Assembly (NCBI GenBank): GCA_051745085.1
Contig: JBNJDR010000009.1
Location: 1 to 51,358 of the forward strand
Origin: Halonatronomonas sp051745085
GTDB lineage: Bacteria; Bacillota; Halanaerobiia; Halanaerobiales; Halarsenatibacteraceae
Direction of reading: 5' to 3'
Length of the DNA stretch: 51,358 nt
In this document: positions 1 through 8,863 of the stretch, piece by piece
Position numbering within the stretch: position 1 is the stretch's first letter
How the letters are laid out: each line of letters opens with the position of its first letter
Notes under the pieces: model-generated
Told to the model about the DNA's origin: nothing
Seen by the model: only the letters and a program-made list of their open reading frames with translations
Databases searched by the model: none
Program-made: the position numbers and the translations under genes

Positions 1-70
1 CTAAAAACACAAATAAATTTCCTATTATTTATAAATATTCAATACCCACCAGGAAAACTCCTTTATTTCA

Positions 71-904
71 TTAATCTTCTTTTAAAAATTCCACAAAAAA
101 GATGCCAAAAACAGCTATCATACCAGCAAGCACCGCGGCAATAGCCATATTGAGCGTTACTCGAGGAGAAACAGGGCTTGTAGGCAGATAAGCCGCATTA
201 ACGATTTCTGCATTTTCCTTTTCAGCAAGTTCATCTTCAATCTCAAAAATTCGTTCTTGCTGACGGTCGTACTCCTGAATATATAGCGAGATCCTTTGAG
301 AAATGCTGGTGTCTATCAAATTACGGGCAGCAGCATCTAAATCTGTTTCAGCTAATTCCTGTACCTGCTCTTCGGCTGCCATAATCTGTTCATTATATTC
401 CTCCCGCCTATTTTGATAAGTTTCTAATTCATTCTGCCGCCGGTTCCGCCATCTGTTAAATTGTTCTTCAGAACCTTCTAAAAAAGCTTCAGTTAATCTG
501 CCTGCGATCTGATGAGCCATCTCTGCAGATGGAGCCTCCACTTCCAAATTGATCATATCTGTATCATCAATTCTATTAACACTAATATTATTAGTAACAT
601 AACCTCTATACCTGGAAGTATCAACTTCATAGCCAAATTCAACCAGGAGAGAACCGGCAACCGAAGCGCTCCTTAAGGTTTCCTGTATCTGCTGAGGTGA
701 ACTATAAGGTCCAGAAACATCCGTCATCCTTAAAGTAGCTTCCGTTCGATAGGTTTCATCTAAAAAATAACTGCTGAACACCCAGGCTGCTAAAATAGAA
801 ACTATTATAACCCCGGCTATCAACCATTTTTTATTCCAGAGCAGCATAATATATTCTCTTAAGTCAATTTCGTACTCATCATATTGATGGTCATGTTCGG
901 TCAT
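71..904 (-). CDS. Wzz-type polysaccharide chain-length regulator
   Basis: A 277-aa inner-membrane protein of the Wzz/YveK family, which sets O-antigen or exopolysaccharide chain length. There is one transmembrane segment near residues 25-45 (KKWLIAGVIIVSILAAWVF) and a second at the C-terminus (about 250-272) just before a short charged tail. Between them lies a long charged coiled-coil-like region, the classic periplasmic layout. The start at 904 is chosen because AAAGGGG lies at a good distance before this ATG; an upstream in-frame start at 952 has no ribosome-binding site and lies over the promoter. No BY-kinase domain is fused. The neighbouring LptD-like gene fits a role in surface LPS. 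The family call is good; the exact polymer is unknown. Confidence 0.8.
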   Translation of the reverse strand: MTEHDHQYDEYEIDLREYIMLLWNKKWLIAGVIIVSILAAWVFSSYFLDETYRTEATLRMTDVSGPYSSPQQIQETLRSASVAGSLLVEFGYEVDTSRYRGYVTNNISVNRIDDTDMINLEVEAPSAEMAHQIAGRLTEAFLEGSEEQFNRWRNRRQNELETYQNRREEYNEQIMAAEEQVQELAETDLDAAARNLIDTSISQRISLYIQEYDRQQERIFEIEDELAEKENAEIVNAAYLPTSPVSPRVTLNMAIAAVLAGMIAVFGIFFVEFLKED

Positions 905-923
905 TAAGAAACCCCTTTCAATT

Positions 924-952
924 TTATAAGTATTAATTACAATATAAGTCAA
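924..952 (-). promoter_or_regulatory. sigma-A promoter of the Wzz-like gene
   Basis: On the minus strand TTGACT (952-947) and TTATAA (929-924) are separated by 17 bp, ending about 20 bp before the chosen ATG. The gene probably has its own promoter, separate from the LptD-like gene upstream. This is by consensus only. Confidence 0.5.
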
Positions 953-995
953 TCATTAATATTATACAATGTTTTATTAAGCTCTGCAATATTTT

Positions 996-3242
996 TTAAC
1001 CCTGCTCATCGGTTTCTACTTCAAATAAAAAGCCTTCGTCCTGACTCCGACCTGCTGATAAACCTCTCCCTCCGAAAAGATCTAAATGATAAGAAACGAT
1101 AAACTCTCTCTGGATATGATCATAACTAAAGCGGAGTTCGCGGCAGTGCAGTTTTTTACGCAGAGCAATACTTGCTTCTCTTAAACGATCTTCTACGGGC
1201 TGCTCGAAATCATATCTAATCCTGCTGGAAAGAGACCACCCATAATCTCCTTCGATCTCGTAGTCGATATTGTTTCTTAGTGACTGCAGGCGGTTTAAGT
1301 TTAAGTCATAAGCTAAAGAGGTTGTAGCAGTAAAACTGTTACTTCTATACCTACTAACAAAATCAAGCTGATCAGAAAACTCCATCTCATTCAAGTCATA
1401 TTCTGTTTCCAACCGGAGCTGCCAGTTATCGTTCGGATTAACTCTAGCAATTCCCAACAAAGGCAGATAACGAAAATCAATTAAATCATATCCTCCCTCT
1501 AAACTCAGGTCAACCACATCCCCTCTATAACGCATTTCACTCTCTACTACTTCTTCCGTGACTACTTCATCAAAGTTAAACGGGGTTCTTCCAAAACTTG
1601 TGGTATAAGCATGAGTATTGGTAAAACTCAAATTATTAAGCAAGTCTAAGTCCAGGCTAACTTCGCTGTTATACGTTAGTAACCTCGGCATTCCCTCATC
1701 AACGTCTGGAACATGATAAAGATTACCTGATAAATTCTGTTCGCTTGTGAGCTCAGCAAAATTAAAAGGCCTCCAGTTCCGCCTAAAATCCAATATGGCC
1801 GCACTCCTATACCCGCTAATATCAGTTTCGTCTTCAAAATAGCGACCAAGCTGGAGCTGATAATTAAAACTACCCCGCGGACGATAATATAAATTTATTT
1901 CAGGCCAGCGATAAAAGCTTACTGACGCATTTTCGTCGCTGAAACTCGGAGCATCTCTTTCCAGGATTAAATCATATGCAAATGGGTTGAGCTGCCTACC
2001 CACTTTAAACATGCCAGCCCAACGTTCCTGCAGATCTACATCTGGTTCTTTAAGCTGGCCTGTTTCATACGCAGCTTCAGCCTGCCAGCCATCTCCCCAG
2101 CTATAATCAGACTCAACTTCCAACCATTCTTCTCGGGCTAATCTCTGGTCGGTCTTCAATTCAAGATCTCTTGAGTAATCGAGCGCAAAATTAAGACCCC
2201 CGGCAAAAGCTTTTGCTAACCCAAGCTCTATTCTGCTATCCCGCTGATCATAATCCTCCCGGTTAAAATAATCGGTCATATCTAAATTATAATCAAGATA
2301 TAAATCAAATCCTCGGGCAAAACTTCTATCATAAGCCAGGTTTACTGAAGCCAATTCCCGGTCATCTTCCTCTGAATTTTTATAAATCTGTCGTTCGTAA
2401 TCTACAGCTGCCTGGGCTTCATAATCATCAGTTTCATTACTAATGACCAGGTCCCCTTTGGCTACATACCGATTATCGTAATCAAAATAATTGAGCAAAA
2501 GCCCTGATTCCCAACCCTCATTAATATATTCATGATCAAGAGTGAATTCATAGTTAAATAACTGATTAAGATCAAGTTTATTATCCTGGGTATAATAATA
2601 CAAATATCCCTTGTGCTTATCATTATGTACATAATGTTGTTTTATTCCGTAAGCCTTGCCTGTTAATTGGTAGTAATCCAAATAAAGTTGGCCGGGGCGC
2701 TCAAGCAGTTCATAATTATAAGTTAATTTGCCAAACCAGCCTCTTAAGCTGCTGTAACCATATTCGAACTCCAAGTTAGTCCTATCGTCATCAAGAGAAA
2801 TGTATAGGACAGGCCAGTAGAAAAGAGGTAGATAACCATCCAGTTCATAAAAGACCACATTATAGGCTACTAAGTAATCGCCTGGATAAATTTCAATAGT
2901 AGTAGCCTGAAAATAATTATGTGGTTCATCCAGGTCACAGCCGGTAAAACTTCCTGGAGACATCAAGATCTCTTCAGGATTACGCAAATACTCATCTGCT
3001 CCTTCTTCGAGTTTTATCGAAATCTCATCAGCATGAAAGTGATAAATTCCATAGTTACCTTTAATCCCGGTAGAAAGTTCAACAATTCCCCGCTCTCTAT
3101 CAATTCTCAAACTTTGTCCTGAAAGCGAGAGCTGTTGAGCTGCAGCCTGATCAGAAAAAACAAAAACGAATAATAATCCCATACAGGCAAGCAGGAAAAT
3201 CACCTTTTGCAAAAAAGACTTATTCTTTTTGTATAAAGACAA
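996..3242 (-). CDS. lptD: LptD/OstA-like LPS-assembly outer membrane protein
   Basis: A 748-aa exported protein: a basic N-terminus, a hydrophobic segment (about 13-30) and an AQQ cleavage region. After a short OstA-like N-terminal domain comes the LptD signature region near residues 100-150: a lone Cys in a SFTGCDLDEPHNYFQA context, then PLFYWPVLYISL, equivalent to the PxFYxP element of LptD. The remainder (about 160-730) is a run of alternating aromatic/polar strands typical of a large beta-barrel. LptD inserts LPS into the outer leaflet, so the cell should be diderm. No lptE or lptA is adjacent. The start is a TTG (3242) without a strong ribosome-binding site; it is preferred because it preserves the basic signal-peptide N-region. 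Length matches LptD. Confidence 0.8.
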   Translation of the reverse strand: MSLYKKNKSFLQKVIFLLACMGLLFVFVFSDQAAAQQLSLSGQSLRIDRERGIVELSTGIKGNYGIYHFHADEISIKLEEGADEYLRNPEEILMSPGSFTGCDLDEPHNYFQATTIEIYPGDYLVAYNVVFYELDGYLPLFYWPVLYISLDDDRTNLEFEYGYSSLRGWFGKLTYNYELLERPGQLYLDYYQLTGKAYGIKQHYVHNDKHKGYLYYYTQDNKLDLNQLFNYEFTLDHEYINEGWESGLLLNYFDYDNRYVAKGDLVISNETDDYEAQAAVDYERQIYKNSEEDDRELASVNLAYDRSFARGFDLYLDYNLDMTDYFNREDYDQRDSRIELGLAKAFAGGLNFALDYSRDLELKTDQRLAREEWLEVESDYSWGDGWQAEAAYETGQLKEPDVDLQERWAGMFKVGRQLNPFAYDLILERDAPSFSDENASVSFYRWPEINLYYRPRGSFNYQLQLGRYFEDETDISGYRSAAILDFRRNWRPFNFAELTSEQNLSGNLYHVPDVDEGMPRLLTYNSEVSLDLDLLNNLSFTNTHAYTTSFGRTPFNFDEVVTEEVVESEMRYRGDVVDLSLEGGYDLIDFRYLPLLGIARVNPNDNWQLRLETEYDLNEMEFSDQLDFVSRYRSNSFTATTSLAYDLNLNRLQSLRNNIDYEIEGDYGWSLSSRIRYDFEQPVEDRLREASIALRKKLHCRELRFSYDHIQREFIVSYHLDLFGGRGLSAGRSQDEGFLFEVETDEQG

Positions 3243-3287
3243 ATCTTGAGCAATAATTTTGATCAGCCCCTAATTTTTATCTTTTAA

Positions 3288-3317
3288 ATTATATTCTGTC
3301 TGCTGCTTCTTGATCAA
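3288..3317 (-). promoter_or_regulatory. putative promoter of the LptD-like gene
   Basis: TTGATC (3317-3312) and a perfect TATAAT (3293-3288) with an 18-bp spacer on the minus strand. The -10 box overlaps the stop codon of nagB. Transcription of the barrel gene would start in the 40-nt gap. Consensus evidence only. Confidence 0.4.
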
Positions 3318-4014
3318 TAATTATCGTAACAGCCGGATGTGTATGCAGAAGCGAAGCCGGAAATTCGGTAGTAATTTTACCGTCGAGCAGCTTTTCTATC
3401 GCTCTTGCTTTGGAATTACCATTGGCCAGCAGTAAGATTTGATCTGCCTGTAAAATGGTCCCAACCCCCATAGTTAGAGCTTCTTTAGGCACATCTTCCT
3501 TAGAATCAAAAAAACGACTATTAGCCTCTACCGTCTGGGGAGACAGCTTAACCCTGTGAGTATAAGCATGTAATTCTTCTGCCGGCTCATTAAATCCAAT
3601 ATGCCCGTTCCGTCCTATACCTAGAACCATTAAATCAATTCCGCCCGCTTTTTTAATCTTCTCCTCATAGAGTCGGCATTCCTGCTTCCAATCGTCCAAA
3701 TTTCCATCCAGAAAAGAAATGTTTTTTGCTTGCAGATTTACTTCCTGAAGAAAATTTTGCTGTAAGTACTGATAAAAACTGCGGTCATGTTCTCGGCTAA
3801 GACCTATATATTCATCCAGGTTGAAGGTTGAGGCTAAAGAAAAATCCAGGCCTTCTTCTTGATGAAATCTGCATAATTCCTGATAAAAACCTAAGGGAGT
3901 GCTGCCGGTAGGCAGGCCTAACACTGTTTGCGGATTAATTTCTATCATTCCAGCTGCAAAACGAGCAGCTTTCTTGCTCAATTGATTATAATCTTTAACT
4001 ATTTCTAATCGCAT
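3289..4014 (-). CDS. nagB: glucosamine-6-phosphate deaminase
   Basis: Cytoplasmic NagB, 241 aa (family about 240-265). It converts glucosamine-6-phosphate to fructose-6-phosphate and ammonia, linking amino-sugar use to glycolysis. Visible motifs: the phosphate-binding LGLPTGSTPLGFY near residue 32, FNLDEYIGL with the catalytic Asp, GIGRNGHIGFNEP with the active-site His near 138, and a C-terminal HTHPAVTIIIDQEAA. Its ATG overlaps the stop of the upstream GntR gene by one base (TAATG), so the two are translationally coupled. No nagA (deacetylase) or PTS gene is in the window. Confidence 0.93.
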   Translation of the reverse strand: MRLEIVKDYNQLSKKAARFAAGMIEINPQTVLGLPTGSTPLGFYQELCRFHQEEGLDFSLASTFNLDEYIGLSREHDRSFYQYLQQNFLQEVNLQAKNISFLDGNLDDWKQECRLYEEKIKKAGGIDLMVLGIGRNGHIGFNEPAEELHAYTHRVKLSPQTVEANSRFFDSKEDVPKEALTMGVGTILQADQILLLANGNSKARAIEKLLDGKITTEFPASLLHTHPAVTIIIDQEAADRI

Positions 4015-4796
4015 TAACTATCCTTCCTTTCTAGCTGAATATCGCCACTTAAGTTTTTACCAAAACTAAACTTAAATATATGGTTTTCCTGAAAATAATA
4101 AGCCTGATTCCATTCTATAGGTTGTCCGTCCAGCAAATATGTTATTTGATCAAAATAAAGACCCAATTTACCTGGTTCCATATCAAGACTTTGAGCTAAC
4201 TCGTCCTGGATAATAACTGCTTTAACAGTAGCCTCGGCTCTTCCCAGGGCCAAATTATATTTCTGCTGCAGTATCTGATAAAGTGAATTCTCTGCAGTAA
4301 GCACATCTAAAAGATCTGGAGCAGGACCCCAGGGAATAAATATTTTTTCTTGAAGTAAAGGTTTGTCTCCAACCCACCTTCTCCTTATAAAGGAGTTCAC
4401 TTTCTCTCCTACCAGTAAGTTCAATTTATCGGCTATTTTTTGGTCTGCTTCTCTCACCTTTACCTCTTTAATCTCTGTGGTTAATTGATGTTTTGTCTCA
4501 TCTAATTGAGCGGACAAGCTAACTAAGGGAGAAATAGTCTGCGCATCGTATCCTCGACTCACATAAGTCCCGCTTCCTTGAGCTTTATTTAACCATCCCG
4601 CTTTAGCTAAATTATCCAAAGCTCGATGTACTGTCATTCTGCTGACACCTAACTCTCGGGAAATTTTTCTTTCAGCCGGAATTTTATCTCCTGCCTGCAA
4701 CTGTTCCTTTTGGATTAAACTTTTAATCTCATCTTCAAGCTGTTGATACAGAGGTATATTTTTTTGCATATCCAACTTAATCGATTTTTCCAGCAA
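4014..4796 (-). CDS. GntR/HutC-family repressor (NagR/YvoA-like)
   Basis: 260 aa. It has an N-terminal winged-helix GntR domain (about 10-78: IPLYQQLEDEIKSLI..., KIPAERKISRELGVSRMTVHRALDNL) followed by a UTRA ligand domain (about 95-245). It is the closest in architecture to NagR/YvoA, which binds GlcNAc-6-P or GlcN-6-P and represses amino-sugar genes. It heads a two-gene unit with nagB, and a palindromic operator of the expected type lies in its promoter (4821-4832). Autoregulation together with nagB is the natural inference. The effector identity is by analogy. Confidence 0.85.
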   Translation of the reverse strand: MLEKSIKLDMQKNIPLYQQLEDEIKSLIQKEQLQAGDKIPAERKISRELGVSRMTVHRALDNLAKAGWLNKAQGSGTYVSRGYDAQTISPLVSLSAQLDETKHQLTTEIKEVKVREADQKIADKLNLLVGEKVNSFIRRRWVGDKPLLQEKIFIPWGPAPDLLDVLTAENSLYQILQQKYNLALGRAEATVKAVIIQDELAQSLDMEPGKLGLYFDQITYLLDGQPIEWNQAYYFQENHIFKFSFGKNLSGDIQLERKDS

Positions 4797-4820
4797 TAAC
4801 TACTCCCCCTAATTTTGCTT

Positions 4821-4832
4821 TGGTATATACCA
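4821..4832 (-). promoter_or_regulatory. operator for the GntR/HutC repressor
   Basis: The perfect 12-bp palindrome TGGTATATACCA contains the GT-n-TA-n-AC core recognised by HutC-subfamily repressors, like the NagR/YvoA box. It abuts the -10 box and covers the expected transcription start of the repressor-nagB unit, so repressor binding would block initiation. Confidence 0.65.
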
Positions 4833-4859
4833 TTATATCAATTTCAAGACAGATGTCCA
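4832..4859 (-). promoter_or_regulatory. promoter of the GntR-nagB operon
   Basis: TGGACA (4859-4854), a 16-bp spacer and a perfect TATAAT (4837-4832) on the minus strand, immediately followed by the palindromic operator. Good sigma-A match. Confidence 0.6.
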
Positions 4860-4891
4860 GAATTTAACGCAGTAAAACAGCAAATTTAAAC

Positions 4892-4919
4892 TTGACATAA
4901 CAACTCTGTTTAATATATC
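4892..4919 (+). promoter_or_regulatory. putative promoter of cysK
   Basis: Perfect TTGACA at 4892-4897, with TATATC at 4914-4919 after a 16-bp spacer. This gives a leader of only about 15-20 nt before the cysK ATG. It diverges from the GntR-nagB promoter. No T-box or SAM riboswitch is visible. Confidence 0.45.
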
Positions 4920-4942
4920 ATTTAGATGAAAGGATGATATAT

Positions 4943-5869
4943 ATGGTTAAATTTAATGATATTACTGGATTAATCGGGGATACTCCTCATTTTCAACTAA
5001 CCAGGTTTGCAAATAATTCTAATAATGAAATATATATTAAACTTGAGATGAACAATCCGGGCAAGAGTGTCAAAGACAGGATCGCCTGGAATATGATCAG
5101 GCGCGCGGAGGAAAATGGAAGTTTAAGTAGTGGAGGAACTATCGTTGAGCCAACCAGTGGTAATACAGGTATCGGTCTGGCTATGTTAGGAGCAGCCCGG
5201 GGTTATCAGGTTATTTTAACTATGCCTGATACGATGAGCAGTGAGCGGAGGATGCTTCTTAAGGCCTTTGGAGCAGAGCTAGTATTAACACCAGGAAATA
5301 CTGGCATGAACGGAGCAATTGATAAAGCAAAAGAATTAGTTAATAATAATACTGGCTATTATATGCCAAACCAATTTAACAACCCAGCTAATCCAGAAAT
5401 CCATCGACTAACTACCGCCCCAGAAATTTTTGCTGATTTTGGCCAGAACCTGGATTATATCGTTCTAGGGGTTGGAACAGGTGGCACGATAACCGGTGTG
5501 GGCAAATTTTTCAAAGATAAAAGCCCCATGACAAAGATCATCGCCGTAGAGCCTGCAGATTCTCCTGTTATCTCCGGGGGTAAACCTGGCTCTCACAAGA
5601 TTCAGGGAATTGGGGCAGGCTTTATCCCGGATATTCTAAATACTGAGATAATAGACGAAGTAATCACGATCAGCAACAGCGAAGCTTATGAGGCGGCTCG
5701 TGAATTAGCCAGGTCAGAAGGCTTACTTGTAGGAATATCATCAGGTGCCGCAGCCGCAGCTGTCCGAAAATTAGCAGAACGAGTGGGGCCTGGCCAAAAA
5801 ATACTAACTTTGGCTCCAGATAGCGGCGAAAGATATTTAACAACAAAATTATTCGACAAAAAACACTAG
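4943..5869 (+). CDS. cysK: cysteine synthase (O-acetylserine sulfhydrylase)
   Basis: PLP enzyme of 308 aa, the usual CysK length, making L-cysteine from O-acetylserine and sulfide. Seen: NNPGKSVKDRIA with the PLP lysine near residue 40, the substrate loop EPTSGNTGIGLA, the phosphate-binding GVGTGGTITGVGKFF, and SSGAAAAA near the C-terminus. The start at 4943 is chosen because AAGGA precedes it by 8 nt; an ATG at 4934 overlaps that site. The gene is plus strand, opposite to its neighbours. Its stop codon lies inside a nested palindrome (5852-5898). Confidence 0.93.
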   Translation: MVKFNDITGLIGDTPHFQLTRFANNSNNEIYIKLEMNNPGKSVKDRIAWNMIRRAEENGSLSSGGTIVEPTSGNTGIGLAMLGAARGYQVILTMPDTMSSERRMLLKAFGAELVLTPGNTGMNGAIDKAKELVNNNTGYYMPNQFNNPANPEIHRLTTAPEIFADFGQNLDYIVLGVGTGGTITGVGKFFKDKSPMTKIIAVEPADSPVISGGKPGSHKIQGIGAGFIPDILNTEIIDEVITISNSEAYEAARELARSEGLLVGISSGAAAAAVRKLAERVGPGQKILTLAPDSGERYLTTKLFDKKH

Positions 5870-5898
5870 GTGTCAGACACCTACCGGTTTTTGTCGAA
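5852..5898. repeat. nested palindrome (REP-like) across the cysK stop codon
   Basis: The outer arms TTCGACAAAAA (5852-5862) and TTTTTGTCGAA (5888-5898) are perfect inverted repeats. They enclose a second perfect hairpin, AGGTGTC-A-GACACCT (5868-5882). The cysK stop lies between the outer left arm and the inner hairpin. The GGTGTCnGACACC core resembles REP-type palindromes seen in many Firmicutes, and that family link is from memory. It may act as a transcription terminator for cysK. Confidence 0.55.
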
Positions 5899-5904
5899 AT
5901 ATAG

Positions 5905-5931
5905 ATACCCCCTTTTCTCACCAGGGGGTAT
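5905..5931. terminator. hairpin between converging cysK and purD
   Basis: ATACCCCC (5905-5912) pairs with GGGGGTAT (5924-5931). The hairpin sits between two converging genes. The T-rich tail is weak on both strands, so it is a likely but not strong bidirectional terminator. Confidence 0.5.
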
Positions 5932-5959
5932 TAGTTTATCTTATATTTAATCATCTTAA

Positions 5960-7264
5960 TTACATCATCTCTTCTTCCTCGATCTCTTCGTCTACCACTA
6001 AAAGAGCATCCGAGCCGATATCACTGCGGTAGTGCATATCTTCAAAATGAACTTCTTCGACCAATTCATATGCGATATTGGCTGCATCCATCAGGCCATC
6101 GGCTAAAACTGTCAAATTCAAGACCCGGCCTCCCGCAGTAACATAATGTTCGCCGACCTTCTCCGTCCCGGCATGAAATATTATCAACTCATCGTAATGT
6201 TTAGCTTCGTCCAACCCATAAATAGGATAACCAGTCTCATATGTCAAAGGATATCCTCCTGAAGCCAGGACAAGGGTTACTGCTGTTTGCTCAGATAGAT
6301 TTAATTCTCTCTTTTGAAGCCTTCCTTCTACAACTTCCAGCATCAGTTCATATAAATCCTCATCCAATCTAGGTAAGATAGCCTGAGTTTCAGGGTCACC
6401 AAAGCGAGCATTAAACTCAAGCACCCGGGGACCTGAATTGGTTATTATCAAGCCTGCATACAGCACACCTTGAAAGGATATTCCTTCCTGCTGGAGCGCA
6501 GACAGGGTAGGATACATAATATCTTCATATATTTCAGCTTCTAATTCCTGTGAAAGCCAATGAGCGGGAGAATAGCTCCCCATTCCAGCTGTATTTGGCC
6601 CTTGGTCTCCATCAAAAACCGCTTTATAATCCACAGCTGTAGCTAAAGGTAGTAGCGTTTTACCATCGGTCAAAGCAAAAATTGAAATCTCCTGTCCTTC
6701 CAGGAAGTTTTCTATTACTATTCTCTCCCCGGCATCGCCGAAAACTCTATCCTCCATTATCCTCTCCACTGCATCAAATGCTTCGGGCTCACCAGTTGCT
6801 ATAACCGAGCCTCTCCCCCCAGCCAAACCTTCTGCCTTAATAACAAGGGGATAACTGGCATCTTTAAGATAAGATAATGCTGTACTAGGTTCAGTAAACA
6901 CCTCATACTCTGCCGTAGGAATATCATATTTATTTAACAATTTTTTAGCAAAAACTTTACTCCCCTCTAACATAGCAGCCTCGCGCTCAGGTCCAAATAT
7001 CTTCAATCCCCGAGACTTAAATTCATTAACGATCCCGGCGACTAAAGGTTCTTCTGGGCCTACCACAGTTAAGTCTATCTCTTCTTTTTCAGCGAAATCT
7101 GCCATAGCCTTGATATCCCCTGCTTCGATAGAAACGATCTCAGCTTGTTCAGCTATTGCATCACTGCCAGGGGCTACATATATTTTAGTTACATCTTCAC
7201 TCTCGTATAATTTCCAGGCCAGGGCATGCTCTCGCCCGCCTGCTCCTACGATTAATACCTTCAT
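5960..7264 (-). CDS. purD: phosphoribosylamine--glycine ligase
   Basis: ATP-grasp enzyme GARS of 434 aa, the second step of de novo purine synthesis (PRA + glycine + ATP to GAR). Seen: N-terminal GAGGREHALAWKL, EEPLVAGIVNEF, the ATP-grasp core PLVIKAEGLAGGRGSVIATG near residue 140, and FNARFGDPETQAILPRL near 285. It ends in an acidic tail EEIEEEEMM. GGAGGAG precedes the ATG. It follows purA by 47 nt and is probably co-transcribed. The other pur genes are not in the window. Confidence 0.94.
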   Translation of the reverse strand: MKVLIVGAGGREHALAWKLYESEDVTKIYVAPGSDAIAEQAEIVSIEAGDIKAMADFAEKEEIDLTVVGPEEPLVAGIVNEFKSRGLKIFGPEREAAMLEGSKVFAKKLLNKYDIPTAEYEVFTEPSTALSYLKDASYPLVIKAEGLAGGRGSVIATGEPEAFDAVERIMEDRVFGDAGERIVIENFLEGQEISIFALTDGKTLLPLATAVDYKAVFDGDQGPNTAGMGSYSPAHWLSQELEAEIYEDIMYPTLSALQQEGISFQGVLYAGLIITNSGPRVLEFNARFGDPETQAILPRLDEDLYELMLEVVEGRLQKRELNLSEQTAVTLVLASGGYPLTYETGYPIYGLDEAKHYDELIIFHAGTEKVGEHYVTAGGRVLNLTVLADGLMDAANIAYELVEEVHFEDMHYRSDIGSDALLVVDEEIEEEEMM

Positions 7265-7311
7265 ATCTAACTCCTCCCTTCACCATCAACTTCTCCTCTT
7301 TTAGATCTTAC

Positions 7312-8616
7312 TTAAAAGAACAGACCTCGGCGTATTGGTTTACGGATACATTCTCGCCTTTCTGGCCCGGTACTGATATAAGAGATTGGTAGATCCACTT
7401 CATTTTCAATCAAATCCAGATAACAGCGAGCTTCTTCAGGCAGTTCTATAATATCTCTCATGCCAGAAATATCGACGCTCCAGCCGTCCAGAGTTTGATA
7501 TATCGGTTCCACTTTATCGTGGGCCAGCAGATCAGCTGGAAATTCTTTAGTTTCTTTTCCATCTATTTTATACGCTGTACATACTTTCAACTCAGAGAAA
7601 CCACTTAATACATCCAGTTTAGTTATTACCAGTTCAGTAAAGCCATTAACTATACTGGCATATCGCAAAGCCGGCAGATCCAACCAGCCACACCGGCGCG
7701 GCCGTCCGGTAGTTACGCCGAACTCTTTTCCCTTCTCTCTCAATAAATCAGCTGTTTGATCATGAAGTTCGGTGGGGAAGGGCCCCTCACCCACTCGAGT
7801 GAGATAGGCTTTTGCTACTCCAATAACGTCATCTATATATTTCGGACCAAAGCCGGTGCCCGAAGTCACCCCGCCGCTGCCTGGATGAGAAGACGTCACG
7901 AAAGGATATGTACCAAAATCCAGGTCAAGTAGGCTGCCCTGCGCACCTTCAAAGAATATTTTTTTCCGCTTCTGTCGATATTTTTCCAAAAGAAACGGCG
8001 TATTCGCAGTGAACTCAGAAATCCTTTCAGCTAAAGGCAGCACTTTGGCTTTAACCTCATCAACAGAAACTTCTTCTTGCCCATAGACATTTTTAATGAT
8101 TGCATTATGATATTCTAACGATGCATTTAACTTGTCCGTAAATTGATCTTCATCAAATAGATCCATAACCCTAATGCCGCGGCGGGCAACTTTATCAGTG
8201 TAAGAAGGACCGATACCCCGACCCGTTGTCCCTATTTTCTCATCAGCTTTTCTTTCCTCTTCTAACTGGTCCAACCGGCGATGATAAGGCAGAACTAAAT
8301 GGGCACTTTCACTAATATATAAATTATCAAGGCTTATTCCTCTTTCTTCTAACATTTCCATTTCTTCAATTAAAACTACAGGATCAATAACCACCCCATT
8401 GCCTATAATACAAATTTTATCTTCATGTAAAATACCCGATGGGATTAAGTGAAGCTCAAACTTATCTCCTCTAACTACCACGGTATGCCCCGCGTTATTG
8501 CCGCCTCCATAGCGTACTATAACATCAGCATTCCGGGCGAGCATATCAGTTATCTTACCTTTTCCTTCATCGCCCCACTGGGCTCCAACTAATACTTTGT
8601 TAGACGATCTAGCCAT
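7312..8616 (-). CDS. purA: adenylosuccinate synthetase
   Basis: 434-aa GTP-dependent enzyme converting IMP and aspartate to adenylosuccinate. Motifs: QWGDEGKGK near residue 14, GGNNAGHT, GTTGRGIGPSYTDK near 125, and TTGRPRRCGWLD near 300. The start at 8616 is chosen because AGGAG lies 9 nt before MARSSNK; an in-frame start at 8658 would add 14 residues with no ribosome-binding site. In many Firmicutes purA follows dnaB on the same strand; here they are divergent neighbours. Confidence 0.95.
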   Translation of the reverse strand: MARSSNKVLVGAQWGDEGKGKITDMLARNADVIVRYGGGNNAGHTVVVRGDKFELHLIPSGILHEDKICIIGNGVVIDPVVLIEEMEMLEERGISLDNLYISESAHLVLPYHRRLDQLEEERKADEKIGTTGRGIGPSYTDKVARRGIRVMDLFDEDQFTDKLNASLEYHNAIIKNVYGQEEVSVDEVKAKVLPLAERISEFTANTPFLLEKYRQKRKKIFFEGAQGSLLDLDFGTYPFVTSSHPGSGGVTSGTGFGPKYIDDVIGVAKAYLTRVGEGPFPTELHDQTADLLREKGKEFGVTTGRPRRCGWLDLPALRYASIVNGFTELVITKLDVLSGFSELKVCTAYKIDGKETKEFPADLLAHDKVEPIYQTLDGWSVDISGMRDIIELPEEARCYLDLIENEVDLPISYISTGPERRECIRKPIRRGLFF

Positions 8617-8668
8617 AAATTTATTCTCCTTTTTGTTTAAGTCCTTGTTTTCTCTCAATTACAACTTA

Positions 8669-8697
8669 ATAGTAGCAAATTAATTAAACTCAGTCAA
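8669..8697 (-). promoter_or_regulatory. promoter of purA-purD
   Basis: TTGACT (8697-8692), a 17-bp spacer and TACTAT (8674-8669) on the minus strand, giving a leader of about 45 nt before the purA ATG. No purine riboswitch or PurR box is evident. Confidence 0.55.
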
Positions 8698-8863
8698 GAA
8701 ACCCGAATGATTATGAACAAAATTGAACTAAATATAATTTTATCTTATTTTATGTTTTTTCAGGCAATATTAAATTCAAAGCAGGAATAACCACCCTCAT
8801 CCAGAACTTATATTATTACACAGTAGATATTTTTAAGATTTTATAAGGAGGTTTGCAACCGGT

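Noticed and set aside
8617..8863. A purine riboswitch or PurR box between purA and the DnaD-like gene
   Set aside because: No conserved purine aptamer core was found; only a plain promoter for purA is visible.
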